DNA of 64,000 nt from Pachysolen tannophilus NRRL Y-2460 (GCA_001661245.1 KV454011.1:1493315-1557314); one strand, 5' to 3'; positions 19,317-30,314 are shown, counted from the first letter of the stretch. Numbers and translations are program-made. The notes: generated from the letters alone by a model not told the origin.

Positions 19317-20372
19317 TCATATAGGTTTTCTTTTCTTTTTTTCAACTCTTTTCTCGTATAATGATTTGTATGATGATTTCAAAGTACCGCCACTTACACC
19401 AATTTTATTTGAAATCATTGATGTTTCTATTGGAACTTTCATTACTCTTGCAGCCATATAAATTGAACCAGCAGCCACTGTTATAGGAGATTTACCTGCC
19501 AACACACCAACATCTTTTGATTTCTTTGCTATATGCTCTGCTACATTTGCCACTTGAGGTGTCAACCCCAAGTTTGAACAATAACGGCCAATTAAATCTT
19601 CTGCAGAAGTCAATTTAGCAGGTGGAGCATTATTTTGTATAAGTCCTTCTTGAGATTTTGCTAATAAAATTTTATTTATAATTTGGAAAACTTTAAAAAT
19701 CTCCTTTTCTGGTATATTTGTTAAAGACCATATTTCTTTAAAAGTACGATTCACACGAGCTTTTCTACAAGCTAAAAAAATACTTGCAGCCATTATACTT
19801 TCTTGTGATTTACCTTTTAAAACTCTTTCATCATTAACTAATTTATAAATTTCCTTTGCACCATCAGAAACATTTTTAGTTAAATGAAATCCATCACATA
19901 AAGAAGAAATTTTAGAATAAGCAGCTTGTAATAAATTATCTTTTTTTTCAACAATACTTTTACTTTGAGTTCTACTTAAATCCCTACTTGTTTTACCATT
20001 TTCCTTTGAATATGAAATCATGGTCGATAACTGATCCCCATCCAATAAAGGATTGAACGCTTGGCCAACACGAGATGGATCATCTCCGTTTTGATCATCA
20101 TTCGAAAAAGTTCTCCATTCAGATCTCGTATCAATTAATCTATCCTTTAATACTAAACCACAAAGACCACAAACAATATCACCCTCACTAAATCTTTCAA
20201 CCAACTCTGGCGGAAACACCTTACACTCAGGACATGTTAATATAACATTTAAATTTGGTCCCATATAAACATCCTGATTACCATTTGTAGAAGACAGCGA
20301 TGATGATGATGTTGATGATGTTGATGATGAAGACGACAGTGACGACGACAGTGGCGACGTTGCAGCTGACAT
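19317..20372 (-). CDS. SUA7: Transcription initiation factor TFIIB
   Basis: Bridges TBP and RNA polymerase II and sets the start site. The 351-residue protein has a Ser-rich N-terminal tail (residues 5-30, microsatellite-encoded) and then a zinc ribbon CPEC..CGLC with Cys47, Cys50, Cys68 and Cys71. The B-reader/linker segment [16 protein letters not shown] follows, then two cyclin folds; both contain the typical [12 protein letters not shown] or [14 protein letters not shown] helix. The length is close to S. cerevisiae Sua7 (345). The start is the ATG at 20372 (MSAATSP); the longer frame begins only at a GTG. Confidence 0.96.
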   Translation of the reverse strand: MSAATSPLSSSLSSSSSTSSTSSSSLSSTNGNQDVYMGPNLNVILTCPECKVFPPELVERFSEGDIVCGLCGLVLKDRLIDTRSEWRTFSNDDQNGDDPSRVGQAFNPLLDGDQLSTMISYSKENGKTSRDLSRTQSKSIVEKKDNLLQAAYSKISSLCDGFHLTKNVSDGAKEIYKLVNDERVLKGKSQESIMAASIFLACRKARVNRTFKEIWSLTNIPEKEIFKVFQIINKILLAKSQEGLIQNNAPPAKLTSAEDLIGRYCSNLGLTPQVANVAEHIAKKSKDVGVLAGKSPITVAAGSIYMAARVMKVPIETSMISNKIGVSGGTLKSSYKSLYEKRVEKKKRKPI

Positions 20373-20745
20373 AATCTTACTCTTACTCCAACACTTATCT
20401 ATCACTAGATCAAGCCTTTCCAGGACGGTGAATCAAACTTGACTAAGAAAATAATAGATTCACTCTACTACCTTCTCTTCTTGATTGATTAATTAAATAA
20501 ACAATAAAGTGATAAAAAGAAAATTAGTAATAATTTCAACACTGGTTTAACTGTTAAATAAAGAATAAAAAAAAAAATCTTTTTTGTTTGAGATTACACT
20601 ACTTTAATTCTTAATTATAATTTTTAATGTTTATGACGGCGGTTAATATATAAGAATTGTTTGATATTATTTTAATTTGTATTTATCTTATATTATATTA
20701 TTGTAATTGGGGACAAAAAAATAGAGAAATTGTGGTGGTGACAAT
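20373..20745. other. Divergent SUA7/APQ12 promoter region
   Basis: 373 bp, AT-rich, with no clear known element and no gene. Confidence 0.45.
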
Positions 20746-21243
20746 ATGTCTCAGTCTGTGCAGTTTGTGTTGGTTGCAGTTTACAGTGTTTTGAAATCTG
20801 TATTTTATCATTCAGGAAATTTGGCGATTAAGATGATTATAGAGCATCAAACGATTTCTTCTGTTGTACTTTTAGTGTTAGGAATATTGATTGCCATTTT
20901 TGTTATTAAAAATTTAATAATATTTATTTATAAGTCTGTGATACAATTGATTAAGCTACTGGTCTTGACGTTATTTTTGTTTGTTGCCATAAGTGTTTAT
21001 TTCAGAGGTATGGCTTTTTTCACAAATGATTTAGTAAAATTTTATAATTTAATAGTAAGAGATTTGAATAATGTGGAAAATGATACTGCAAGATTAGTTA
21101 AAAATGTTAATAATTTACATTGGGAAGGAAATGATTTTCAAGGAGATATCTTGAATGAAGATTTCTTTGATTATATTTCATCTGCTGGATATTTTGATAA
21201 TCTTAGAGAAATTGGAAATTATTTTGCACATGCAGAATTTTAA
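20746..21243 (+). CDS. APQ12: Apq12-like nuclear envelope/ER membrane protein
   Basis: Apq12 affects membrane fluidity, nuclear pore assembly and mRNA export. The 165-residue protein has two adjacent hydrophobic hairpin segments (about 38-62 and 66-87), connected by a short KNLIIFIYKSVIQLIKLL stretch, followed by RGMAFFTNDL and an acidic C-terminal tail. This matches the nuclear-pore-assembly family architecture (S. cerevisiae 138 residues). Identification rests on topology and short motifs, so it is less certain than its neighbours. Confidence 0.7.
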   Translation: MSQSVQFVLVAVYSVLKSVFYHSGNLAIKMIIEHQTISSVVLLVLGILIAIFVIKNLIIFIYKSVIQLIKLLVLTLFLFVAISVYFRGMAFFTNDLVKFYNLIVRDLNNVENDTARLVKNVNNLHWEGNDFQGDILNEDFFDYISSAGYFDNLREIGNYFAHAEF

Positions 21244-21305
21244 ATAATGATATTAATATAAATTAATTAAAACAAAATGTACGATTCAATTCATAGAAGA
21301 GATAT

Positions 21306-21309
<4 letters not shown>

Positions 21310-21345
<36 letters not shown>
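21310..21345. repeat. TA dinucleotide microsatellite
   Basis: An uninterrupted (TA)n run between the convergent APQ12 and ARO9 3' ends. Similar TA runs occur near 27310, 54222, 57197, 59683 and 63691. Confidence 0.9.
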
Positions 21346-21348
<3 letters not shown>

Positions 21349-21390
21349 ACTAAAAAAAAAAAAAAAAAATAGAGAGAGATTATTTCTTAA

Positions 21391-22866
21391 TCAAGTTTTT
21401 TCAATTTCTTCAAACAATTCTTCAACTGATTTTGTGAATCTATTTGTTGCCTCGGTGATAGTTGCATGATCAGGTGGAGATGCAATAGTCAACCTAACGA
21501 AATTACAATGTTCATCTGCTAAATTGTCGAAAGCCATATTTGGACCATGAACCACTGCAACACCATTTTCTATTGTTTTGTAAAACAAGTTTTTGGAAGT
21601 TAATTGTTTATACTCTGCAGGTGTATATTTTGATTTATCATAGTTTATAACAACAGTGATAAACATACCTGCATCTGGATCAATGACAGTGATAAGATTT
21701 TTCTTGTAAGCGTCAGAAGCATACAAGGCATCAAGCATAACATTTCTTCTAATGATATATTCCCTTCTAACTTTAATGATCCATTCTAACCAACCATCAA
21801 TCCCTCCTAAATGTTGAATCACATTATTAACTAAAAATTGAGATGGACCACTTGGAGATCTAGTTGAAATATTAGAATAATTGTTAATTGCCTTGATAAA
21901 ACTTTTATTAGCAATGATATAACCTAATCTTAAACCTGGTGCAAAAACTTTTGAAAAAGTCTCAACTCTTACAACTCTTTTTGAAGTATCAATTGTTAAA
22001 TAAGATGGCGCCAATTCTTTAACAAAATTGTCCACAGTGACAGGAGCATCAACATCAAACTTACCGGATTTGACATCTTTATAAGGTGGTAAAGTTAAAT
22101 AACCATATGGATCATCTTCCAAGATACCAAAATCAAATTTTTCAGCCAATTTATAAATTTTCTTTCTTAATTCAAGAGGTTGAGTTAAACCTGTTGGATT
22201 TTGACCTGTAGGAATTGTATATAAAAATTTAGGTAATGGTAAACCTGGATGTAAAATTTCCCAATTTTCTAATTCATATTTTAAATGATTATAATCTAAA
22301 CCTTTACCTTGAAAATCAAGTTTAATAGGAATTGGAATACCTCCACAGTTTTCAACACTTTGTAAGAAAGGTGTAAAAGTAAACTCTTCTACTAACACAA
22401 CATCACCAGGATCTAAAAATAAATCACAAACTTTGTTTAATCCATTACCAGCACCATTATTAAGTACAACTTCCCAATCATTATAAGCTGGAGGATAAAC
22501 TTTTTGAACAAATTCTTTTAAAAATAAAAGTAATGGTTTCAAACCTTGAATATAAGAATATTGTAACCCATTTTTTAAATCAATAATATCATCTGGTCTA
22601 TCAGTAACTTTTGGAATAATAACAGGATTTTTTGATTTTGAATCCAGTTTTAAAGTTTCAAGTTTCTTATCAGAAAAAGGTGCATCTGTCAAATGAACCG
22701 CAATAGACTCAACTGGGAAAAACCCATAATGAGGCATCCCACCACCTAAACTTAAAGGCTCAGGATGTGCCTTAATATGAGCTGGTGCTGTATTCTGAGA
22801 AAAATGACTCGAATATCTTGCGGCTGCTCTTTTGGAAATCAAATGTTCCAAATCCGAAGTCGTCAT
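21391..22866 (-). CDS. ARO9: Aromatic amino acid aminotransferase II (Aro9-like)
   Basis: PLP enzyme catalysing the first step of Ehrlich-pathway breakdown of Trp, Phe and Tyr, and also the last step of Tyr/Phe synthesis. 491 residues (S. cerevisiae Aro9 513). Features: LGGGMPHYGFFPVES near the N-terminus, as in Aro9, then FLYTIPTGQNPTG, LEDDPYGYL, and the PLP lysine Lys306 in ETFSKVFAPGLRLGY. The DPYGYL and FFPVES forms favour Aro9 over Aro8. No targeting signal is seen, so it is probably cytosolic. ATG at 22866. Four GATAA motifs lie 240-360 bp upstream. Confidence 0.9.
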   Translation of the reverse strand: MTTSDLEHLISKRAAARYSSHFSQNTAPAHIKAHPEPLSLGGGMPHYGFFPVESIAVHLTDAPFSDKKLETLKLDSKSKNPVIIPKVTDRPDDIIDLKNGLQYSYIQGLKPLLLFLKEFVQKVYPPAYNDWEVVLNNGAGNGLNKVCDLFLDPGDVVLVEEFTFTPFLQSVENCGGIPIPIKLDFQGKGLDYNHLKYELENWEILHPGLPLPKFLYTIPTGQNPTGLTQPLELRKKIYKLAEKFDFGILEDDPYGYLTLPPYKDVKSGKFDVDAPVTVDNFVKELAPSYLTIDTSKRVVRVETFSKVFAPGLRLGYIIANKSFIKAINNYSNISTRSPSGPSQFLVNNVIQHLGGIDGWLEWIIKVRREYIIRRNVMLDALYASDAYKKNLITVIDPDAGMFITVVINYDKSKYTPAEYKQLTSKNLFYKTIENGVAVVHGPNMAFDNLADEHCNFVRLTIASPPDHATITEATNRFTKSVEELFEEIEKT

Positions 22867-23611
22867 AATTTTTTTTTTCTTATTTATCCAATAAAATTTA
22901 TTCCTACTAATTTATGATATTCAACTTATACAATACTATAAATCCATGATATGATTAATATGAATAAAAAAAACTGAAACAGAAATAATCAAATAATATC
23001 AATAGCATATATATATATATTTATATATATCAAACAAAAGTTAACAAATATTAATAACCTATGAAACCTATGGCTTAATTTCCATAACCTATTTGATCGG
23101 CAACTCTTATCGCCGCCTAAAGTCCAGGAAAAGGCAGCTTCTCTAATCCGGAAGACTAAAAAAAAAAAAAAAAACTACTTGTGTACGCGTGTGTAAGTCC
23201 TGTTATCAAAGGCTGTTTATCCTTATCGTACCTATTTAGCTAAACCTTTAGAAACCGTAATTGTTTACGGCCACTTTTTTTTGAGGTCCTGTTTAGTGGA
23301 GTACCGCTTTCTCTTTCTTCGATATGGATAATTGCGTAGTTTGTAAGCGAGCCACCAAAGTACACACACAAATGATAAAGAGAATATCCACAGAGAATAT
23401 CCCCGTGTAGAAGTATGGCTCACCGATTAGATGTTATAACTACTATAACTATTATTATTGTTTTTTTCTTTACTCCTATTTCCATTATTTAACAAGCAAA
23501 ATAAAATTAAAAAGCATCTATAATACTACAAGAAAGAAAGAAAGAAAGAAAGAGAGAAAAAACGCCAAAAACGCCAGCCATCATAACAAAAACTTAATTA
23601 AAGCTGTAAGC
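22867..23611. promoter_or_regulatory. ARO9 upstream region with clustered GATAA sites
   Basis: TTATC (GATAA on the ARO9 strand) occurs at 23107-23111, 23203-23207, 23217-23221 and 23223-23227. This matches GATA-factor control of nitrogen catabolite genes such as S. cerevisiae ARO9. An ACGCGT is at 23185-23190. The region also includes the TUB4 3' flank. Confidence 0.45.
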
Positions 23612-25121
23612 TTAACCTAACATTTCAGCATCTTCTTCATCTGCAACAGCTGTACTCAGTATACCGAATTCTTCATCTTCTTCATCGTCTTCTAAATATT
23701 TCATAGATTCAGAATTTCTATATTCATCAATTAAGCTCTCAACCATGTCTCTACTATTTTGAAATTCTTCCAAGATATCAAACCCATCATAGTTATGTTT
23801 TCTGTATGCTTCTACAAAAGCATTTCTTTTCATTAATTTATCATATTGTGATAAGACTTTATTAAACAATGATACAATTGAAGTTTGATTAGATAGCATC
23901 AATCCACTTACCGGTGTTCTATTTATTTTTTGTTTTAAAAAAGGAGATCTCTTCGATTTAGCCAAATGTACAGAGGATGAAGTCCAAGGAACAAATTCTA
24001 TTCTTTGTTGTGCTTTTATTAACCCTTTTTGAATATCTGATTGTTCAATATCCCCCTGGATTATATCCAATGCTGAGATATATAAGCCATGATTATCTGG
24101 AGATGATTTAACCATTTTCAATTTCTTATCCAATAGTTCCAATATAACATCATATGCTGTACTTTTCCTGATATCTCTTGCTTCAGAAACAAAATCTGAG
24201 GTAAAAGGAGTATACGTTGGAGTTAAAAAATGTAAATCAGGTGTTGGTATAAGAGTTGATATAATTGAAGTCATTGTATTATATGAATAACTTGGAAATC
24301 TTAATGGATTTGTTATTGCAGACATAACTGTGGAAACTAATTGATTTGTTTGTTCAAATGATGGACTCTTGACTTGTAAATTATTCAATGCTATTGAAGA
24401 TAGAGCACCATTATCAAATACTATATTTGCATCACTACTTTCAATTAACCTTTTCAAAGTTAATACCGTGTTATATGGCTGAACAACAACATCAGAAGTT
24501 TGTTCCATCTCAGGAAATATAGAAAATGTAGTGTTTAATTTCTTGGCATACCTATCGGATAACATCTCTAGTAAATAAGAACCAACACCTGAACCAGTAC
24601 CTCCAGCAACTGAATGAATCAATTGGAAACCTTCTAACGAATCACATTTATCCAATTCTTTATCTAACATGTCCATAAATTCATCTGAATGACCAGTCGC
24701 GTATTTATAACCTTGAGCCCATATATTCCCAGCACCACCACCATTAGAAGCAAGATGTATATTCCTAGGATTAAACATCGTGAAATTTGACGTGATACTA
24801 GAAACAACTCTTGGTTCCAAATCTATCAATAACGCTCTCGGTGTATATCTATTATCATCACTATTCGATTGGAAAAAAATATTCGTCTGATCTTCTCTTA
24901 TTTTAACACTATCAGGAACAGGCATCCCAGTACCATCAGGTAATATCCCATGTTCATTGCACAATTGCTGCCAAAACTTTTGACCAATCTGGTTCCCACA
25001 TTGACCTAGAAATATAACATTTGTTAGTACACAACTAAAAACCCTTTTGAAAAAAATAAAGATAAAAACACCATCTAATAAACAACATACCAGCTTGTAT
25101 TGTTATAATTTCCCCAGGCAT
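23612..25121 (-). CDS. TUB4: Gamma-tubulin (two exons)
   Basis: Microtubule nucleator of the spindle pole body. Exon 1 is 25091-25121 (MPGEIITIQA plus one base), exon 2 is 23612-25005; joined they give 474 residues starting MPGEIITIQAGQCGNQIGQK. The intron has donor GTATGT, branch TACTAAC at 25023-25029 and acceptor CTAG. Exon 2 alone has no ATG before the conserved GNQIGQKFW segment, which fixes the spliced start. The tubulin GTP-binding motif GGTGSGVGS is present. The C-terminus is acidic (YLEDDEEDEEFG...) as in yeast gamma-tubulins. Confidence 0.96.
25006..25090 (-). other. TUB4 spliceosomal intron (85 nt)
   Basis: Donor GTATGT, branch site TACTAAC, acceptor CTAG about 17 nt after the branch motif. 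It interrupts the Gly11 codon of TUB4. Confidence 0.95.
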
Positions 25122-25487
25122 GATAAATTCCAAATAATCTATTATACACAATAGAAAAAGAGAAAAAAAAGACCCCTAGTTCACAAAAGCCTCTTCTAGT
25201 CTTCTAGTCTTCAAATCTCTTTCTGTCTTTTGTTATAATAATCTACTTGTATAATTAAAACTTCCATCTTTAAAAGCGAATTGAAAGAAATTTGTAAACA
25301 AAACTCATTTCGGTCATTTGTGTTTTTTGTGAACTACCGCAATTTTTCAGATTAGCCGATGAAGAGGTATTAATGTTTGCGAAATGGATTTATGTTAAGT
25401 GGACATTGGACTTATTGGGAGTATAAATAGGAGTAGAAGTAGGAGTAGAGGTAGGAATAATAGAGGTAGGAATAGAATTAGTTTAGT
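25122..25487. promoter_or_regulatory. Divergent TUB4/MCH promoter with TATA box and purine repeat
   Basis: TATAAATA at 25422-25429 lies 59 bp before the transporter ATG. Between them a purine-rich repeat (AGGAGTAGAAGT-type units at 25429-25480) would form the 5' leader. Confidence 0.5.
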
Positions 25488-27047
25488 ATGAACATATATC
25501 CCACGTCTCTGGCGGCATCTGTTGTTTCGAGGCCTGAGTCTGCATATATTTTAAGAAAAGAGAGAGAAGAGCAAGAGAATAATCATGATCAAGTAGAGTT
25601 GGACGATCTTGATGCTGGAGTTGGTAGGTCAAGTGGGTATGTCAATCGGGTTGAAGAAGATGGACAGAATCTAAGTGAGAAATCCATTCAAAGGTCTGTA
25701 TTGGTTGCTGAACAGTCTGCATCATCATCTGATATTATGGATGGTTTAGATGATCATTCGAAATTTCCCGATAGTGGGCTTACCGCTTGGATTGTTGTTG
25801 TTGGTTCCTTTGTTGGGTTATTGGGAGGATTGGGTGTTTTAAATACTACTGGTGTTATTCAAGCATATATTCAAAATAATCAATTAGCAGATATTAAAGT
25901 TTCTACAGTTAGTTGGATTTTTTCCATATATACTTTTTTATCATTTTTTGGAGGTTTTATAGTAGGACCATTATTTGACTATGCTGGGTGTCAAATCCCA
26001 ATGATAGCTGGTATCTTATGTCTTTGTGGAGGGTTAATGGGCTCTGGAAGCTCTACAACTGTTTGGCAATTTGTTTTATCATTTGGAATTGCTTCCGGAT
26101 CTGGAACATGCCTTTTAATGACACCTCTTATTGGTGTTATATCTCATTGGTTTTTAAGGAAAAGAGCAATAGCTGTTGGTTTTGCAATGGCAGGCTCTGC
26201 CATTGGTGGTATTGTTTATCCATTACTCTTGAGATCGTTATATGTCAAAGTTGGGTTCCCATGGGCAATGAGAATCCTTGGTTTTGTATGCTTTGCAGTA
26301 TTATCTGTTTCTTTAATATTGGTTAAAGATAGGTGTAGTGAAATGAGGATTTATAGATTACAAAGATCAGGTTATTCTGATGAAGATATTCTGAATTTAA
26401 AAATTGATTCCAAAAAAATTATTAAAGAAATTTTTGGATCAATGGATTTTAAAGGTTTTAAAGATAAAAGTTATTTATTTTTCACAATTTCAGTGTTATT
26501 TAACGAAGTATCGTTATTCATAGTCTTGACATATTTTGTCTCTTATGCCATGGCTCAGGGAGTTGATGAATCAACAGCAATTGTACTATTAACTGTTGTA
26601 TCCTCTGCAGGTGCTCCTGGACGTTATGTCACTGGATATTTAGCAGATAAGTACGGCAGATTCAACGTGATGTTCACCGCATTAACAGTGATGACCATTT
26701 TAATGTTGGTCATTTGGGTAGGATTTGGAAAATATCTAGGTGCCATGTATGCATTTGCAGTTACTTATGGTTTCTTGGGTGGATCCACAATATCTCTTAC
26801 CCCAGTATGCTGTGGACAAATTAGCAAGACTGAAGATTTCGGCAAAAGATATGGCACTGCTTATTGCGTGGTCGCCTTTGGTATCTTGGTAGGTTTGCCC
26901 ATAGCAGGTGCCATCATTGGAGATAACGGCAGTGTCAAAGGATATCAAAATATGGCAATATTCAGTAGTGTTTTGTGCGCAGTAGGATCTTTTTTCATGT
27001 TTTTACTGAGATATAGTATTGTAGGATTAAAAATAACAAAAGTATAA
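25488..27047 (+). CDS. Monocarboxylate-transporter-like MFS permease (MCH family)
   Basis: 519 residues. A polar N-terminal tail of about 95 residues is followed by SGLTAWIVVVGSF, the usual start of TM1 in fungal MCH proteins, and 12 membrane segments in the 6+6 MFS arrangement. The loop between TM2 and TM3 reads FDYAGCQIPM, a variant of the family loop after TM2 (D.fG.r..). The central loop at about 285-320 is charged (SEMRIYRLQRSGYSDEDI). S. cerevisiae relatives are Mch4 and Mch5; Mch5 is a plasma-membrane riboflavin carrier and Mch4 is uncharacterised. Substrate cannot be told from sequence. Confidence 0.88.
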   Translation: MNIYPTSLAASVVSRPESAYILRKEREEQENNHDQVELDDLDAGVGRSSGYVNRVEEDGQNLSEKSIQRSVLVAEQSASSSDIMDGLDDHSKFPDSGLTAWIVVVGSFVGLLGGLGVLNTTGVIQAYIQNNQLADIKVSTVSWIFSIYTFLSFFGGFIVGPLFDYAGCQIPMIAGILCLCGGLMGSGSSTTVWQFVLSFGIASGSGTCLLMTPLIGVISHWFLRKRAIAVGFAMAGSAIGGIVYPLLLRSLYVKVGFPWAMRILGFVCFAVLSVSLILVKDRCSEMRIYRLQRSGYSDEDILNLKIDSKKIIKEIFGSMDFKGFKDKSYLFFTISVLFNEVSLFIVLTYFVSYAMAQGVDESTAIVLLTVVSSAGAPGRYVTGYLADKYGRFNVMFTALTVMTILMLVIWVGFGKYLGAMYAFAVTYGFLGGSTISLTPVCCGQISKTEDFGKRYGTAYCVVAFGILVGLPIAGAIIGDNGSVKGYQNMAIFSSVLCAVGSFFMFLLRYSIVGLKITKV

Positions 27048-27480
27048 GAAGAATAAATATTAGAAATCTCCTCCTTTTTAACAAACTAACCAATCAATAC
27101 AATACTAGATTCCCTCATATTCATAAGAAGTGATAATATGTTTATGTCTTCTTTAGTTTGGACATCAATTCCCAAAGGAACTTATTGCTGAATTTGGATA
27201 AAAAAATTTTTGTCCGCTGCGCTGAAAAATAATAATCGAAAAAAGATTTAAAATGCGGGAGTAATAAATACGGTAGTATAAATATATAATTCAATAGATA
27301 TATTTATATCCATATATATATCTATATATATATATATATATATATATGTGTTTATAAAGTAGAGTTTGGTTGGTTTGGTCTTTCTTCTTTATTTGTTGTT
27401 GTTGAGAAATCAGAATTAATAAATAAATTAAAAAAAAAAATTTTAATTTTTGTTTTCTTTTGTGAATTAGAATACCAGTC
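27048..27480. other. MCH-CBR1 intergenic region
   Basis: 433 bp containing the transporter 3' end and the CBR1 promoter, with a TA microsatellite at about 27297-27346. No gene seen. Confidence 0.5.
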
Positions 27481-28317
27481 ATGAGTTTTAATGTGGTAGC
27501 TTTAGGTGCTAGTACTGCTTTGATTGCAGCTGTTACCTGTTATTTCTTGGTTTTGGCTCCAAGAGAACGTAAAGTGTTGAAATCAGATCAATTTCAAGAA
27601 TTCCCGCTTATAGAGAAGATTATACTTTCTCATAATTCCGCGACTTATAGATTTGCGCTTCCAAGACCAAATGATATCTTGGGTTTACCTATAGGGCAAC
27701 ACATTTCCATTGCTGCTGAGATCAACGGTAAGGAAATAGTCAGATCTTACACACCAACTTCTACTGATGATGCTAAAGGTTATTTTGATTTGTTGATAAA
27801 AGCTTATGAAAATGGGAATATTTCTAGATATGTTGCAAATTTAAAAATTGGAGAAACTATTAGAGTTAGAGGTCCAAAAGGTTTTTTCACCTATACCCCA
27901 AATATGGTTAAACATTTTGCTATGATTGCTGGTGGAACTGGTATAACTCCAATGTATCAAATCATCACTGCTATTGCAGAAAACCCACTGGATAAGACAA
28001 AAGTTACTTTACTCTATGGTAATGTTACTAGGGATGATATCTTGTTGAAACCAGAATTGGATCTGATTGTTAAGAACAATCCACAAATTCAGGTCCATTA
28101 TGTCTTGAATTCCCCTCCAGAAAACTGGGACGGAGGAGTTGGTTACATTACAAAAGAAATGATGCAAGAATTCTTTCCTGCTGCTTCTCCAACTACTCAA
28201 TTGTTATTGTGTGGTCCTCCACCAATGGTTTCTGCAATGAAGAAATCTGCTGTAGAATTAGGTTTCCAAAAGGCAAAACCTGTTTCAAAATTGGGTGATC
28301 AAGTTTTCGTATTTTAA
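27481..28317 (+). CDS. CBR1: NADH-cytochrome b5 reductase, microsomal type
   Basis: Flavoprotein passing electrons from NADH to cytochrome b5 for sterol and fatty-acid desaturation; the S. cerevisiae enzyme sits in the ER and outer mitochondrial membranes. 278 residues. An N-terminal membrane anchor (about 5-26) is followed by the FAD domain with GQHISI and RSYTPTS, then the NADH domain with GGTGITPMYQ near 150 and CGPPPM near 244. Ends in QVFVF, the usual aromatic C-terminus of this family. Single exon. Confidence 0.96.
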   Translation: MSFNVVALGASTALIAAVTCYFLVLAPRERKVLKSDQFQEFPLIEKIILSHNSATYRFALPRPNDILGLPIGQHISIAAEINGKEIVRSYTPTSTDDAKGYFDLLIKAYENGNISRYVANLKIGETIRVRGPKGFFTYTPNMVKHFAMIAGGTGITPMYQIITAIAENPLDKTKVTLLYGNVTRDDILLKPELDLIVKNNPQIQVHYVLNSPPENWDGGVGYITKEMMQEFFPAASPTTQLLLCGPPPMVSAMKKSAVELGFQKAKPVSKLGDQVFVF

Positions 28318-28396
28318 AATGATGCATCTGATCTGATAAAAATTAAAATTATATTTACATATAAATACATATACATACAATTTTTTTTTTTTTCTT

Positions 28397-28427
<31 letters not shown>

Positions 28428-28659
28428 TTATATATAACTAGCTCTTACTTCTTTTGTCTTTTTTTTTTTTTTTTTTTTTTCTTTTTATCTTTTATTCATT
28501 TAGAACACTTGTCTTTCGCCTAAAAAATATTCATTCATAGTTTAGATTATAATGTAAACATAGCATTATAATAATATAAATATATATATATATATATACA
28601 GTCTAAAGTTTCTTTTTTTGAAAAATTTCATTGTTAATTTTTTTTTTATAAATTGAAAA
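28318..28659. other. Convergent CBR1/HOM3 spacer
   Basis: 342 bp of AT-rich 3' flank with several TA and T runs. Two overlapping ATTTATATTTA matches to the S. cerevisiae origin consensus occur near 28414-28430, but these are expected by chance in such sequence. Confidence 0.5.
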
Positions 28660-30231
28660 TTAATTATCTTCCAACTTTAAATTCTCTATTCTCGAATCAA
28701 CAAAATTATGAACAAAAAGAGGTTCATCAATAATCTTTGTATGAATTGCTTGTAATGCTCTTAAAGAATCAGATTCATTTATAACACAAGAAATATTGAT
28801 TTCGTTAGCACCTTGACTAATCATTTCAATGTTTATTTTTTCATCAGCCAAAGTTTTAAACATAGTTCCTGCAATGCCTATCAATTGTTTCATATGTCTT
28901 CCAACTAATGAAACAATAGCCATATTATGGGTGACATCAACTTGTCCAAATTGTTTTAAATCTTCTACAGCCATTTTCAAAAATTTTCTTGATTCTGGTC
29001 TATTATGTATAGCCATAGAAACATGTACTTCAGAAGTTGAAATTAAATCAACAACTAATTTATATTTATCCAATATTGAAAAAATATGAGCGAAAAACCC
29101 ATGAGATAATGTCTTTTTGTTGGAATGAACATTTACTACAGCAATTGAATCTTTAGTAGTAATTGCTGTTGCTGTTTTCTTATTTGTAAAAATTGAACTT
29201 GGTAATCTTTCAACAGAAGTAGGTGGATGAGGAGGTGTCAGTTCACCATGTTTCCCAACGTTATCGGGGTAAATGATTGTTCCTTGTCCTGTTGGATTTT
29301 CTACATTTTTAATTCTAATTGGAATCTTGGCTTTAATAACTTGTTCCATTGTGAAAGGATGAATAACTTCTGAACCATAATAAGTTAATTCTGCAGCTTC
29401 ATCAGGTGTTACAGAAGCAATTAATCTTGCAGATTTAACTTTTCTTGGATCTGCGGTAAATATACCATCAACTTCTTTCCAAACTTGTAATTCTTCAGCA
29501 TTAATACCAACGGCAACTAATGCAGCACATAAATCTGTATAACCTCTACCAACTCCATTTAATAATCCACCTGGGACAATTCCAAAATAACCAGTTAATA
29601 CTGGAATTTTTTTTTCAGAAACTTTTTCTACTTCTTTTGCTAAATTTATGGATAAATATTTATAAAAATCTTCATTAAATCCATTAGAAATATCATATCC
29701 TTGTGGAATAAGTAATGATAAATCCACATATTCTGCAGGAGTACCACGATCATTTAATAATGCTGCAATAAATCTACAACTAAGTTTCTCACCACCAGAC
29801 ATAACAACATCCAATGTCTTTGGTGAAATCTCACCAATAACTTGAGAAGCATCTAATAATTTTTTAATTTCTGTAATTTCTTGAATTGTTTCATCAATTA
29901 ATTTTTTTTGTAAAAAAACATCTTTAATTTTTAATTTAGCATTATTTACATGATCATTAGTAATTTTTTGTAATATTTCATCATAATCCTTATCATCAGC
30001 AGCTAACTCTGCAGCTAATAATAATCTTGAAGTAGTTCCTTCAGATTTTGTATCTGAAGACCTCGCACTACAAACAACTGCTACTTTATTTGTATCAGCA
30101 TAAACTTTCACTATATCATCAGTAATTTTTTCAGGAAATTTACCAACACTAGTTCCACCAAATTTCTGCACTATCCAACCTTTTCTTGAGCCAGAGCTAG
30201 ACCTCAGTGATAAAGCTGGCGAATTAGACAT
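28660..30231 (-). CDS. HOM3: Aspartate kinase
   Basis: Phosphorylates aspartate, the first step to threonine, methionine and homoserine; feedback-inhibited by threonine in fungi. 523 residues (S. cerevisiae 527). KFGGTSVG at residues 23-30 is the family signature. The kinase domain runs to about 330, with the GRGYTDLCAALVA and VWKEVDGIFTADPR segments of the aspartate-binding region. Two C-terminal ACT repeats follow (about 365-515), the second with VSLVGRHMKQLIGIAGTMF. ATG at 30231. Confidence 0.97.
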   Translation of the reverse strand: MSNSPALSLRSSSGSRKGWIVQKFGGTSVGKFPEKITDDIVKVYADTNKVAVVCSARSSDTKSEGTTSRLLLAAELAADDKDYDEILQKITNDHVNNAKLKIKDVFLQKKLIDETIQEITEIKKLLDASQVIGEISPKTLDVVMSGGEKLSCRFIAALLNDRGTPAEYVDLSLLIPQGYDISNGFNEDFYKYLSINLAKEVEKVSEKKIPVLTGYFGIVPGGLLNGVGRGYTDLCAALVAVGINAEELQVWKEVDGIFTADPRKVKSARLIASVTPDEAAELTYYGSEVIHPFTMEQVIKAKIPIRIKNVENPTGQGTIIYPDNVGKHGELTPPHPPTSVERLPSSIFTNKKTATAITTKDSIAVVNVHSNKKTLSHGFFAHIFSILDKYKLVVDLISTSEVHVSMAIHNRPESRKFLKMAVEDLKQFGQVDVTHNMAIVSLVGRHMKQLIGIAGTMFKTLADEKINIEMISQGANEINISCVINESDSLRALQAIHTKIIDEPLFVHNFVDSRIENLKLEDN

Positions 30232-30282
30232 TTTTTTTTCAAAAAAAAACTGAATCCAAGAAAAGAAAAGAAATAATAAATG

Positions 30283-30314
<32 letters not shown>

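Noticed and set aside
28414-28430. Replication origin (ATTTATATTTA matches)
   Set aside because: The consensus is specific to Saccharomyces-type origins and is expected by chance in such AT-rich DNA.
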